64,000 bases of DNA from Streptococcus suis (GTDB lineage: Bacteria > Bacillota > Bacilli > Lactobacillales > Streptococcaceae), in contig NZ_CP082205.1 of the NCBI RefSeq assembly GCF_019856455.1, positions 1,116,001 through 1,180,000 on the forward strand. The letters are read 5' to 3'. The notes beneath the pieces were generated by a model. It saw only the letters and a list, made by a program, of their open reading frames with translations. It had not been told where the DNA came from and made no database searches. The translations under genes were made by a program, and so were the position numbers. How positions within the stretch are numbered: the stretch's first letter is position 1; every line of letters starts with the position of its first letter. Below are positions 9,078 through 17,521 of the stretch, piece after piece.

Positions 9078-9794
9078 ATGAGGAAAATTTTATTTAGCTT
9101 AGTTGTTCTTATTGGAATTTGTACTTTAGTTGCATGTAGATTGGTAGACAATAAAACAATAGAGTTTCATGATCAATCATTTAATCAATTTACATATAAA
9201 GGAAATGATTATACAATCATGAATCAAATTGTTGATGAAAATGATCTAGGTACTGTGAAGGAATCTTTTTTTAAAACATTAGTAATTGATAGAAATAGCC
9301 AGAAAGTTGTTACTAAAAGTAATAGTGATACAGTATCATTAGCATATAGTGGGCTCTATAATTTTAGTGATGGTTTAGCTATTTCTATAAATGATTCTTA
9401 TTATAAGGTTTCTTTGAGTTCGGATGTGCAATCCAATAATGAAATGCTGAGCTTGGAAGAGTTCAATAATAATTCAGCAGGTGGGGAACTTGCAATTGAT
9501 CCATCTGATTGTAGGATAGTTAAATTTAATAATAAAAAATTTCGTATTTCATCTGATATTGTATCTGATGATAAACTAAAAGAATTTCTAGGAGTAATAG
9601 CAGATTCAAAAACATTTATTTTGAATACGGGACAAGAAATTTCTAAATCGGAACTAAATAAAATAGATTATTCTGGTTCTAATTCTAATGAAAAAAGAGA
9701 AGTTTGGGATTACGGAGAAGTTTATTTGTTAGCAGAAGAAGGAACCATAGCTGTTGAGATTAATAATGAATTTAGAATAGCGCGCATAGAATAA
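9078..9794 (+). CDS. lanI: Lantibiotic immunity lipoprotein LanI
   Basis: Predicted lipoprotein of 238 residues: lysine/arginine start, hydrophobic stretch and lipobox LVAC with Cys20 as lipidation site. The length is close to NisI (245 residues), which sequesters nisin at the cell surface. It starts one base after the lanC stop with GGAGG inside the lanC end, so it is the last gene of lanABTCI. The body is polar and Asn/Ser-rich with no recognisable catalytic motif. The call rests on position, size and lipobox. Confidence 0.82.
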   Translation: MRKILFSLVVLIGICTLVACRLVDNKTIEFHDQSFNQFTYKGNDYTIMNQIVDENDLGTVKESFFKTLVIDRNSQKVVTKSNSDTVSLAYSGLYNFSDGLAISINDSYYKVSLSSDVQSNNEMLSLEEFNNNSAGGELAIDPSDCRIVKFNNKKFRISSDIVSDDKLKEFLGVIADSKTFILNTGQEISKSELNKIDYSGSNSNEKREVWDYGEVYLLAEEGTIAVEINNEFRIARIE

Positions 9795-9880
9795 ATTATA
9801 GATTATCTAGGTATTACATTGCTTATATAGCAAAATATCTTATTGTTACCTACTAAACAGAAACTTATTAAAATATAGAT

Positions 9881-9911
9881 CAGCAAGTTCAGAAGAGCTT
9901 GCTGTTTTTTG
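9881..9911 (+). terminator. Terminator of the lantibiotic operon
   Basis: CAGCAAG (9881-9887) pairs with CTTGCTG (9898-9904), followed by six T. It closes lanABTCI. Confidence 0.75.
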
Positions 9912-10061
9912 GTACATATAATTTTTTTTGGAACAAGAGCACCATATTTTCACTCTTATAGTGAGGAGAACTCCTTGATTTGATAAAAGTGAGAAATAGC
10001 TATGGTTGAGATAAGGAGCCCTCCTTTTATGACTAAGAAAAAATCATAAACGGAGGCTGAA

Positions 10062-10466
10062 ATGAAATATTATATTCACGTTAGAGGTAGTAAAATCCCC
10101 GTAACAGAAACGGTTTATAAAAGCTACTGGCAATTGGTCAATCACGAGAAGTATCTGAATAGAAAAGATAGGAAATTTGGAGTATTACCTTTTTCATCAT
10201 TTGAAGTAGATGGGTTACTGCTAGCAAATGTACTGCCTGATACAACTGTTGATGTTGAACGTTTTATAGAAAACAAGCTCCTTATTGAGCAACTAAATGA
10301 GGCTTTATTAACCTTATCTGATAAAGAGTTTAAAATCATTGATGCTCTGTATTTTAGAGAGCATACCATCAGAGAAGTAGCAATAGAGCATGAGATGTCT
10401 GCGACTAGTCTATTTCGGATGAGAAATACAATTTTGGACAACCTACGAAAATTTTTTGAAAAATAA
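10062..10466 (+). CDS. Sigma-70 region 4-like DNA-binding protein of an integrative element
   Basis: A 134-residue protein of the small sigma-factor-like type found next to recombinase genes in Firmicutes conjugative elements. The N-terminal half (YYIHVRGSKIPVTETVYKSY) is typical of these proteins. The C-terminal half has LSDKEFKIIDALYF and TIREVAIEHEMSATSLFRMR, a helix-turn-helix like sigma region 4. GGAGG is 8 bases before the ATG. Near-identical CACTCT(T)TATAGTGAG motifs lie on both sides of the gene (9953 and 10489). It probably regulates excision or transfer genes, but the target is unknown. Confidence 0.72.
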   Translation: MKYYIHVRGSKIPVTETVYKSYWQLVNHEKYLNRKDRKFGVLPFSSFEVDGLLLANVLPDTTVDVERFIENKLLIEQLNEALLTLSDKEFKIIDALYFREHTIREVAIEHEMSATSLFRMRNTILDNLRKFFEK

Positions 10467-10474
10467 GGAAACAG

Positions 10475-10525
10475 GAGACTAAAAAATTCACTCTTTATAG
10501 TGAGAGGAATTTTTAGTCTCTTTTT
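10475..10525 (+). terminator. Terminator after the sigma-like gene
   Basis: A long stem, GAGACTAAAAAATTC (10475-10489) against GAATTTTTAGTCTC (10507-10520), encloses a small inner hairpin and is followed by TTTTTG. Confidence 0.75.
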
Positions 10526-10788
10526 GCCCTTTGACAATTGAATAATTCTAGGTGGGACTTTATTTATTTGTTGAGCAATAGAATGTAATGCGCCAGGAAA
10601 TGAGCGGAAATCATTTATTCAAAAATAGGATGGTGACCTATCTGCCATGACACAAATAATGATAATGATACTTCTGACCGTTCAGGCTGCCAACGTAAAA
10701 GGACAGCGGGTGAAATTCCCATGATTGATATAACCAGTCATACCCACAGAGAATAACTAAGAGTAACATGTTATCAGGAGGGTAAGTT
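10526..10788 (+). other. Gene-free segment with possible remnant of an element gene
   Basis: No complete gene was found. One short open frame ends at 10749 with the residues EIPMIDITSHTHRE, but it has no start codon or ribosome site and could be the tail of a decayed element gene. A 16-codon frame starting MSGNHLF (10600-10650) has a weak upstream AGG. Nothing further can be supported. Confidence 0.3.
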
Positions 10789-10917
10789 TTGGAACAATCA
10801 GTAGTAAAATATAGTATGCAACTTTCAATGCTTAATTTTTTATATTCCAGAAATATGTTGACTAAAAAGGAATATGAAAAAATTAAAAATAGACTGCGCA
10901 TTAAGTACACAAATTAG
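10789..10917 (+). CDS. Small SHOCT-like protein upstream of recombinase
   Basis: A 42-residue protein starting at TTG with AGGAGG 9 bases upstream. The C-terminal LTKKEYEKIKNRL is the SHOCT-like helix pair (a start such as 'L-T-x-E-E-Y') seen in small proteins directly before large serine recombinases in Gram-positive integrative elements. It lies 53 bases before the recombinase and is probably cotranscribed. The function of these proteins is not known. Confidence 0.65.
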   Translation: MEQSVVKYSMQLSMLNFLYSRNMLTKKEYEKIKNRLRIKYTN

Positions 10918-10970
10918 CTGACCTTTTGATTTGAACGCGGTAATATAGAATCAAAAGGAGGAATTTCAGT

Positions 10971-12788
10971 ATGAAAAAAAATAATGTTGAAATAATAAAA
11001 GCTGATTCTTTAGTTCGTCGTAGAGGCGACAATTTCGAAAGAGAGTCAAAAAGGGTTGCTGCTTATTGCCGAGTTAGTTCTGATAGCGAAGATCAGAAGA
11101 ACAGCTATGAATCTCAGGTGAGACATTATAAAGATTATATCTCTCAGCGGTCGGATTGGGAACTGGCAGGTATCTATGCAGATGAGGGGATTTCAGGAAC
11201 ACAAGTAGGAAAGAGACAAGATTTTCAACGATTAATAAATGATTGTGTAAATGGAGAAATAGATTACATTGTCACAAAGGCAATTGCTAGATTTGCCAGG
11301 AATACCCTAGATACTTTGAAATATGTCAGAATGTTAAAAGATATGCAAATTGGAGTATATTTTGAGGAAGAAAATATAGATACCCTAACAATGGATGGAG
11401 AATTGCTTTTGACTATTCTAAGCTCCGTTGCACAGCAAGAAGTAGAAAATACATCTGCTCATGTGAAAAAAGGATTAAAAATGAAGATGCAACGTGGTGA
11501 ATTGATAGGGTTTCAAGGATGCTTGGGGTATGACTATGATGTAGAAACCAAGCAACTTTCAATCAATAAAAAAGAAGCCAAAATAGTTCGCTATATCTTT
11601 GAAAGGTACTTAGAAGGTATTGGAGGAAAAGTAATTGCAAGGGAACTTGATGAACTAGGTTACAAATCGCCGAGAGGATTAGATCATTGGAATGATACAA
11701 CAGTCTTAGGAATCATAAAGAATGAAAAATATAAAGGCGATATTCTAATGGGCAAAACTTTTACAGTGGATCCAATAAGCAAGAGACGTTTAAGTAATTT
11801 TGGTGAAGAAGATAAGTACTACATCAAAGATAATCATGAACCTATAATATCTAAAGAAGACTTTGAGAAAGCTCAGGAGATAAGACTTCGTCGAGCAGGA
11901 AATAAGAAGACTGCTGCAAATGTAAATGGCAAGCGTGAACGCTATTCAAAAATGTATGCTTTTAGTAGCATGTTAGAATGTGGTTTTTGTGGTTCAATAT
12001 TATCTAGAAGAAGTTGGCACTGCCGTTCAGATTATCGCAAGGTTGTGTGGCACTGTGTTACATCGATAAAGAAAGGAAAGAAATTTTGTAAGCATAGTAA
12101 AGGATTAGAAGAGCTCGCTATTGAGGGGGCTTTCATGGAAGCTTACAGAAAACTTTATCATTCAAATGAAAACTTAATGACAGACTTACTTGAAACGATT
12201 GAATCTGAATTGAATGACAATAGCCTTAATAAGGAACTAAAAAGGATTACAAACAAACTTCGAACATTACTAAAAAAAGAGGAAAATCTTGTAAATCTAA
12301 GGCTCGAAGGGAAAATTAGCGATACCATATACAATGAAAAGTACAATGAAATTTCCTCAGAAAAAGAGTTTCTAGCAGAAGAGAAGGTAAATATTGAAAC
12401 AACCTTAAAATCAGAAATCGATGTAAAGAAAAGACTAACTGAGTTTAAGCACTTGCTATCTTCACAGAAAATGCTTACGGAGTTTGATCGTGCAGTTTTT
12501 GAAAGTATTGTTGAGAAAATTATTGTAGGTGGAGTTAATAGCGACGGAGAAATTGATCCTGCAATGTTAACCATAATATTCAAAACAGGTGAAACTCAAA
12601 ACAAGGATGGTAAACAATTTAAAAGTAAACGTAAAAATGCTAAACTAGAAACAGATAAATTGTGTCCTCAAAACAGTGACGAGGATAAAAAATTGTATTC
12701 TCAAGGAACAGACTACACACGTCGAGTGTGTTGCTCTGCTCGTAAAAGTCTAGAAACCTTTGAACGAAAGCATCTTAAAAAGCCTTGA
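10971..12788 (+). CDS. Large serine recombinase (TndX/TnpX-like integrase)
   Basis: Site-specific recombinase of 605 residues that would excise and integrate the element. The N-terminal resolvase domain has AAYCRVSSD (catalytic Ser36) and the helix region ARFARNTLD. A Recombinase domain follows (about residues 180-290), then a zinc ribbon with CGFCG at about 339-343 and further Cys/His, and a coiled-coil Lys/Glu-rich C-terminal part. AGGAGG precedes ATG 10971. The frame is intact. Such genes usually lie at the end of the element, so the attachment site should be close to 12800. Confidence 0.93.
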   Translation: MKKNNVEIIKADSLVRRRGDNFERESKRVAAYCRVSSDSEDQKNSYESQVRHYKDYISQRSDWELAGIYADEGISGTQVGKRQDFQRLINDCVNGEIDYIVTKAIARFARNTLDTLKYVRMLKDMQIGVYFEEENIDTLTMDGELLLTILSSVAQQEVENTSAHVKKGLKMKMQRGELIGFQGCLGYDYDVETKQLSINKKEAKIVRYIFERYLEGIGGKVIARELDELGYKSPRGLDHWNDTTVLGIIKNEKYKGDILMGKTFTVDPISKRRLSNFGEEDKYYIKDNHEPIISKEDFEKAQEIRLRRAGNKKTAANVNGKRERYSKMYAFSSMLECGFCGSILSRRSWHCRSDYRKVVWHCVTSIKKGKKFCKHSKGLEELAIEGAFMEAYRKLYHSNENLMTDLLETIESELNDNSLNKELKRITNKLRTLLKKEENLVNLRLEGKISDTIYNEKYNEISSEKEFLAEEKVNIETTLKSEIDVKKRLTEFKHLLSSQKMLTEFDRAVFESIVEKIIVGGVNSDGEIDPAMLTIIFKTGETQNKDGKQFKSKRKNAKLETDKLCPQNSDEDKKLYSQGTDYTRRVCCSARKSLETFERKHLKKP

Positions 12789-12802
12789 TTGCTTGGCTTT
12801 TT
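12777..12802 (+). terminator. Terminator overlapping the recombinase 3' end
   Basis: AAAAAGCC (12777-12784) pairs with GGCTTTTT (12795-12802). The left arm contains the last codons of the recombinase gene. Confidence 0.6.
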
Positions 12803-12996
12803 GCTTTATGGTGGGGAAGTATCAGAGTGAGAAAATTTTTGGAATGAGTAGAGGTGATAGCTAGAAATTATCAGTTTCTATTTCCATTTATCCACCTAAA
12901 ATTTTTAGAATATGTTAATTAATGTGCAAAATTAATGTTACTGCTTGCAAAAACTATTTATTATTAATAGAATGGAACAGATTGGATGGTAAAGGT

Positions 12997-13422
12997 ATGA
13001 TTAGAAAATTTCAAAATGAAGATATTGAAACAATTGTTCAACTTTGGTTGACTGGCAATGTTGAGCCCCATGCATTTATTCCAGCTGAGTATTGGGAATC
13101 AAAAATTGACTTTGTAACATCTCAGCTATTAGATGCAGAGATTTATGTTTATGTTATTGAAGAAAGAATTGTTGGATTCATTGGAATGCAAGGAACATAT
13201 CTAGCAGGAATTTTTGTTTCTAAAGATTTGCGTAGTAATGGTTTTGGTAGGGAGTTGCTTAATTTTGTAAAAGCAATTCATCCAACGCTTCAGTTAAATG
13301 TATATCAAAAAAACCAAAAAGCAATTTCATTTTACCTGAGAGAAGGATTTTCGATTATTTCAGAGAACATAGATGAAGATACTCAGGAAGTAGAATTGTT
13401 TATGTCATGGACAAATTTGTAA
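12997..13422 (+). CDS. GNAT family N-acetyltransferase
   Basis: A 141-residue single-domain acetyltransferase. It starts MIRKFQNEDIETIVQLW, and the acetyl-CoA-binding loop region reads GIFVSKDLRSNGFGRELL, with the R-x-x-G-x-G pattern partly met (RSNGFG). The tail NVYQKNQKAISFYLREGF is the usual GNAT beta6-alpha4 segment, resembling YjaB-type enzymes. ATG 12997 fits GNAT domain length; an upstream in-frame ATG at 12922 adds a non-GNAT stretch. Substrate is unknown. It lies 13 bases before a second GNAT gene. Confidence 0.8.
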   Translation: MIRKFQNEDIETIVQLWLTGNVEPHAFIPAEYWESKIDFVTSQLLDAEIYVYVIEERIVGFIGMQGTYLAGIFVSKDLRSNGFGRELLNFVKAIHPTLQLNVYQKNQKAISFYLREGFSIISENIDEDTQEVELFMSWTNL

Positions 13423-13435
13423 GGAAGGATGAATA

Positions 13436-13891
13436 ATGTCAAAAGAGATTAATATTAGACAGTATCTTCAAGAAGACTTTGAAAGGCTTTGCCAAATTCA
13501 TGACCCTGCACGTCAAGAAGAATTGGATTTAGCTAACTTATCAGAAGCATTTATTCCGCTTAGTATTGCTGCTGATAGGGAAGGGTTGTTTGATTACCAG
13601 ATTCTTGTGGCAGAGATGGAAGGATTTGTAGTTGGTTTTGTTGCATTTACAGATGATGAACTAGCATGGTTATATGTAGATAGGGAATATAGTCGGCTTG
13701 GGATTGGAACGAGGTTAGTGAATGTTGTTCTCAAAAAGATGCATGAACCTATTTCAATTGAAGTATTAACTGGAAATACCCCAGCACTTAATTTTTATCA
13801 AAAATTTGGTTTTGAAATAGTAAAAACAGAAAGTGGACAAATGCCAGGAAATGAAGAGTTCTCAGTTACCGTGCATATATTGAGAAAGTGA
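13436..13891 (+). CDS. GNAT family N-acetyltransferase
   Basis: A 151-residue acetyltransferase with AWLYVDREYSRLGIGTRLV (acetyl-CoA motif RLGIG) and TGNTPALNFYQKFGFEIV in the C-terminal part. GGAAGG precedes the ATG. It probably forms a two-gene unit with the preceding GNAT, as only 13 bases separate them. Substrate is unknown. Confidence 0.82.
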   Translation: MSKEINIRQYLQEDFERLCQIHDPARQEELDLANLSEAFIPLSIAADREGLFDYQILVAEMEGFVVGFVAFTDDELAWLYVDREYSRLGIGTRLVNVVLKKMHEPISIEVLTGNTPALNFYQKFGFEIVKTESGQMPGNEEFSVTVHILRK

Positions 13892-14090
13892 AGTAGCAAT
13901 GATTGAACGCCTAGTATGTAACTTTAGAGCTGAAAATTATTGTCATTTGAATTGGTTTTGATTTATCGTCACTTTCGGATTTTCGTATTCTACATAAGTG
14001 TCTCTCACTTCAGTTCTTTGTCTAAAAGAAATTCATTCATCTATAGAATATCGTCCTATTAATAGATACAAACGATAGATTAGAAGCAAA

Positions 14091-14114
14091 AAAGAGCCGC
14101 GAAAGCGACTCTTT
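14091..14114. terminator. Left copy of the hairpin flanking the IS1182-family element
   Basis: AAAGAGCCGC-GAAA-GCGACTCTTT, a stem with one mismatch and a GAAA loop. It is identical to 15653-15676 on the other side of the IS. Read on the minus strand this copy keeps a long T-run (GGCTCTTTTTTGC); on the plus strand the T-run is cut off by the IS. Confidence 0.8.
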
Positions 14115-15652
14115 CAGACTGAAGACAAAGTCCTTAGAATTGATTTTCTAAGGGCTTTTCTTCGTATTTAGGAGTATAATATAAGAAAAAGGACTTATGA
14201 GGTTCTCCTATGCTACACAAAGAAAAACCTGACTATAACCGCAATCAGTACGGTTTCTATACCCTTGACCAGCTTGTGCCTGCAGATCATTTCCTGCGCC
14301 AAGTGGAAGTTGTGATTGACTTCGACTTCATTTATGATCTAGTAGAAGATACCTATTCGTCTGATAATGGTCGTCCTAGTCTTGACCCTGTCATGTTAGT
14401 TAAAATTCCTCTGATTCAGTGCTTTTATGGTATTCGTTCCATGCGTCAGACCATCAAGGATATTGAAGTGAATACTGCCTATCGCTGGTTTCTTGGTTTA
14501 ACCCTAGATGACAAGGTGCCTCACTTCACGACATACGGCAAAAATTATTCCCGTCGCTTTCAAGAGAAAGGTTTGATTGAGTCCATTTTCACGCATATTC
14601 TTGGGCTGTGTATCAATGCAGGCCTAATTGACCCGACGGAGATTTTCATAGACGGAACTCATATTAAGGCTGCGGCTAATAATCGTAAGTTTATCAACCA
14701 AGAGGTGGAAAAGCAGGCCAAATTCATGAGTGAACAGCTGGAAATCGAAATTAATCAAGATCGGGTAAAGCACGGAAAAAAGCCACTAAAGCCCGTCGAA
14801 AAAAGAGAGGTTAAAAACCAGAAACTATCCACTACCGACCCAGAAAGTGGCTGGTTCCACAAAGGTGATCATAAGGAAGTTTTCGCTTATTCTGCCCAAG
14901 TTGCCTGTGATAAGTATGGCTGGGCACTTGCTTATAGTGTTGAGGCTGGCAATATCCATGACAGCCAGGCTTTTCCTGCACTTTTTGCCAAGCTTGAACC
15001 CTTGAAACCAGAGTATATCATTGCAGATTCGGGCTATAAAACTCCCAGTATTGCCAAGTTTCTAATTGATAAGGAAATCACTCCTGTCCTTCCCTACACC
15101 CGTCCCCGTGGGAAGAAGGGTCAACTTCGTCCTAAAGATTTTGTCTATGACGAACACTTCGATTGTGTCCTGTGTCCTGAACATCAGGCCTTGACCTATC
15201 GCACGACTACCCGAGAAGGCTACCGAGAATACAAAAGTGATCCAGCAATTTGTGCCAACTGTCCCCTATTATCTGTATGTACGACCAGTAAGAACCATCA
15301 AAAAGTTGTCACGCGGCATATTTGGAAGGAGTATTTGGAACAGTGCGAGGATATTCGTCACCAAAGAGGGATGAAGGAACTCTATCAACATCGGAAAGAG
15401 ACGATTGAACGGCTATTTGGCACAGCCAAGGAATACCATAATCTGCGCTACACGAGGGAAAAAGGCAAGTCCAAAATGGAGGATAAGATTGGACTGACTT
15501 TGGCGTGCTTAAATCTCAAAAAACTAGTTAAAAGGATGGCAAGAAGGCCTTTTTATTTTGTCCAGATGGGGTGGTTTCAGCATTAAAACAGCCATTTTTC
15601 TCTAAAAACAGTAAAAAAGACAAACACCAAAACGATGTTTGTCTGCAATCTG
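14115..15652 (+). mobile_element. IS1182-family insertion sequence with a 24-bp palindromic target repeat
   Basis: A 1538-bp element. The left end CAGACTGAAGACAAAG (14115-14130) matches the reverse complement of the right end, CAGATTGCAGACAAAC (15637-15652), at 13 of 16 positions. Immediately outside both ends is the same 24-bp hairpin (14091-14114 and 15653-15676). The simplest reading is insertion at a transcription terminator with duplication of the whole stem-loop. Long direct repeats are within what is described for the IS1182 family. Confidence 0.85.
14210..15586 (+). CDS. IS1182 family transposase
   Basis: A 458-residue DDE transposase. The N-terminal DUF772-type domain includes GRPSLDPVMLVKIPLIQ; catalytic region candidates are FIDGTHIKAAAN (first Asp), IIADSGYKTP (second Asp) and ETIERLFGTAKEYHNLRYTR (Glu). 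A CxxC-type cluster (CVLCPEH, CANCPLLSVC) sits near residues 320-365. The full-length frame and matching terminal repeats suggest an intact element. A promoter-like TATAAT lies about 30 bases upstream of the ATG. Confidence 0.93.
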   Translation: MLHKEKPDYNRNQYGFYTLDQLVPADHFLRQVEVVIDFDFIYDLVEDTYSSDNGRPSLDPVMLVKIPLIQCFYGIRSMRQTIKDIEVNTAYRWFLGLTLDDKVPHFTTYGKNYSRRFQEKGLIESIFTHILGLCINAGLIDPTEIFIDGTHIKAAANNRKFINQEVEKQAKFMSEQLEIEINQDRVKHGKKPLKPVEKREVKNQKLSTTDPESGWFHKGDHKEVFAYSAQVACDKYGWALAYSVEAGNIHDSQAFPALFAKLEPLKPEYIIADSGYKTPSIAKFLIDKEITPVLPYTRPRGKKGQLRPKDFVYDEHFDCVLCPEHQALTYRTTTREGYREYKSDPAICANCPLLSVCTTSKNHQKVVTRHIWKEYLEQCEDIRHQRGMKELYQHRKETIERLFGTAKEYHNLRYTREKGKSKMEDKIGLTLACLNLKKLVKRMARRPFYFVQMGWFQH

Positions 15653-15676
15653 AAAGAGCCGCGAAAGCGACTCTTT
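15653..15676. terminator. Right copy of the hairpin, at the 3' end of pgm
   Basis: The same 24 bases as 14091-14114, lying 15 bases after the pgm stop codon, so it is the natural pgm terminator. On the minus strand the stem is now followed by TTTCAGATTG of the IS instead of the original longer T-run. Read from the IS (plus strand) it ends in TTTTT. Confidence 0.8.
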
Positions 15677-15690
15677 TTGGTTTCAAATAT

Positions 15691-17409
15691 TTACCCAACA
15701 AATTCGTTGATTTCTTTTTCGATGTTGGCGATTTTTTCTTCTGCTTCAGCAAGGGCTTCACCGACTGTTGCAATGTAGAATTTGATTTTTGGTTCTGTTC
15801 CTGAAGGACGAACAGCAAACCAAGAATCATCTGCCAGGGTGTATTTCAAGACATCTGATGGAGGAGTAGTGAGTTTTTCAACATTTCCATCTTTGTCTGT
15901 CTTAGTTTGAAGGGCAAAGTCTTCAAAGATTGCGATGTCAGTTGCGTTAAATTGTGCTGGTGAGTTATCGCGGAATTTGGCCATGATTGCCTTGATTTGT
16001 TCCGCACCGTCTTTACCAGAAAGAGTGACAGAGATTGTTTTCTCAGCGAAGTAGCCATATTCTTTGAAGATTTCATCGATACCGTCAGCCAAGGTCATGC
16101 CACGTGAACGGTAGTAGGCAGCAATTTCAGCAACCATAAGCACAGCCTGGATAGCATCCTTGTCACGTACAAATGGCTTAATCAAATAGCCAAAGCTTTC
16201 TTCGAAACCAAACATGTAAGTATGGTTGTGTTTTTCTTCGAACTCTTGGATTTTCTCAGCGATGAATTTGAAACCAGTCAAGACGTTGAACATGGTAGCG
16301 CCATAGCTTTCAGCAATCTTAGTTACCAACTCAGTTGAAACGATTGACTTAGCTAGGGCAGCGTTTGCTGGAAGTGTGCCCGCTTGTTTGTGGGCTTCAA
16401 GGATGTACTTAGCAATGATAGCGCCGATTTGGTTACCAGAAAGGTTCCAGTATGAACCGTCAGCTTGACGAACTTCAACACCAACACGGTCAGCGTCAGG
16501 GTCAGTTGCAAGAAGGACATCTGCCCCGACTTCACGGCCCAATTCTTCTGCAAGGGCAAATGCAGCTTGGCTTTCTGGGTTTGGTGAAGCGACAGTAGAG
16601 AAGTCTGGGTCAGCAGTCGCCTGTGCTTCAACAACTTGAACAGATTCAAAACCAGCTTGTGCAAGAGCACGGCGAGCCAACATTTCACCAGTACCATGAA
16701 GCGGTGTATAGACAATCTTCATGTCCTTACCGTATTCAGCAATCAATTCAGGGTTGATGTTGAGGTCTTTGAGTTCTTCAAGATATTTAACGTCAGTTTC
16801 TTCGCCAAGAACCGTAATCAAACCATTTTCCTTACTTGCTTCAAGGTCAGCCAATTCAACAGCAAATGGATTGTCGATGGCACGGATGAAGTTGGTCAAT
16901 GCATCTGCATCAGCTGGTGGCATTTGTCCGCCGTCTTCACCGTAAACCTTGTAGCCGTTGAATTCTTTCGGGTTGTGGCTGGCAGTCACCATGATACCTG
17001 CGATGGCATTGTAATGGCGCACAGCGAATGACAACTCAGGAGTTGGACGAAGGCTTTCAAACACATAAGATTTGATACCATGCGCTGCCAAAACTTGAGC
17101 TGATTCAAAAGCAAATTCTGGCGAGAAGTGACGTGAATCGTAAGCGATGGCAACACCACGTTTTTTAGCTTCTTCACCTTTTGATTCTACCAATTTTGCC
17201 AAACCTTCAGTAGCTTGACGGACTACGAATACGTTGATGCGGTTGGTACCAGCGCCAATATAGCCACGCATACCAGCTGTACCAAATTCAAGATTTGTAT
17301 AGAAGGCATCTTCTTTTGTTTTTTCATCCATTGCGACTAATTCTTCACGCAAGTAATCTGGAAGGTCCGCAAAGTCGAGCCATGTTTGATAGGTTTCTTG
17401 ATAAGTCAT
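15691..17409 (-). CDS. pgm: Alpha-phosphoglucomutase
   Basis: Interconverts glucose 1-phosphate and glucose 6-phosphate, feeding UDP-glucose for capsule, glycolipid and wall polymers. It has 572 residues, the usual length of streptococcal PgmA. The active-site serine loop is TASHNPKEFNGYKVYGEDGG, the metal loop is DPDADR, the sugar-binding loop is FGFEESFGYL and the phosphate-binding loop near the C-terminus is RPSGTEPKIKFY. GGAGA precedes the ATG at 17409. It is monocistronic between two IS elements, with a cre-like site in the promoter. Confidence 0.96.
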   Translation of the reverse strand: MTYQETYQTWLDFADLPDYLREELVAMDEKTKEDAFYTNLEFGTAGMRGYIGAGTNRINVFVVRQATEGLAKLVESKGEEAKKRGVAIAYDSRHFSPEFAFESAQVLAAHGIKSYVFESLRPTPELSFAVRHYNAIAGIMVTASHNPKEFNGYKVYGEDGGQMPPADADALTNFIRAIDNPFAVELADLEASKENGLITVLGEETDVKYLEELKDLNINPELIAEYGKDMKIVYTPLHGTGEMLARRALAQAGFESVQVVEAQATADPDFSTVASPNPESQAAFALAEELGREVGADVLLATDPDADRVGVEVRQADGSYWNLSGNQIGAIIAKYILEAHKQAGTLPANAALAKSIVSTELVTKIAESYGATMFNVLTGFKFIAEKIQEFEEKHNHTYMFGFEESFGYLIKPFVRDKDAIQAVLMVAEIAAYYRSRGMTLADGIDEIFKEYGYFAEKTISVTLSGKDGAEQIKAIMAKFRDNSPAQFNATDIAIFEDFALQTKTDKDGNVEKLTTPPSDVLKYTLADDSWFAVRPSGTEPKIKFYIATVGEALAEAEEKIANIEKEINEFVG

Positions 17410-17434
17410 CGCATATCTCCTTAAAAATTTTTCT

Positions 17435-17453
17435 ATTAAACGCTTTCATTATA
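17435..17453 (-). promoter_or_regulatory. pgm promoter with cre-like site
   Basis: On the minus strand, extended -10 TGGTATAAT (hexamer at 17453-17448) runs directly into TGAAAGCGTTTAAT (17448-17435), which fits the CcpA cre consensus except at the last two bases. A CcpA site just downstream of the -10 would repress pgm. Confidence 0.5.
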
Positions 17454-17521
17454 CCATGTTTGAAAAGAAAAATCACGCTTTCACATGATTTTCTGATATT
17501 TATTTTTGAATGCTAAATTCC

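Larger units (their letters stand above)
1..12802. mobile_element. Right part of an integrative element carrying the lantibiotic cluster
   Basis: The block is visibly more AT-rich than the genes to its right. It carries a complete bacteriocin immunity/biosynthesis set and ends with a sigma-like regulator, a SHOCT-like protein and a serine recombinase, the usual right-hand module of Firmicutes integrative elements. No transfer or relaxase genes are in view, so it could be a full conjugative element extending left or a smaller mobilisable one. The exact right end was not identified. Confidence 0.6.

Noticed and set aside
15528..15830. Open frames on both strands across the IS1182 end and the pgm 3' end
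   Set aside because: They cross the IS boundary and the terminator, and lie antisense to the transposase or within pgm.
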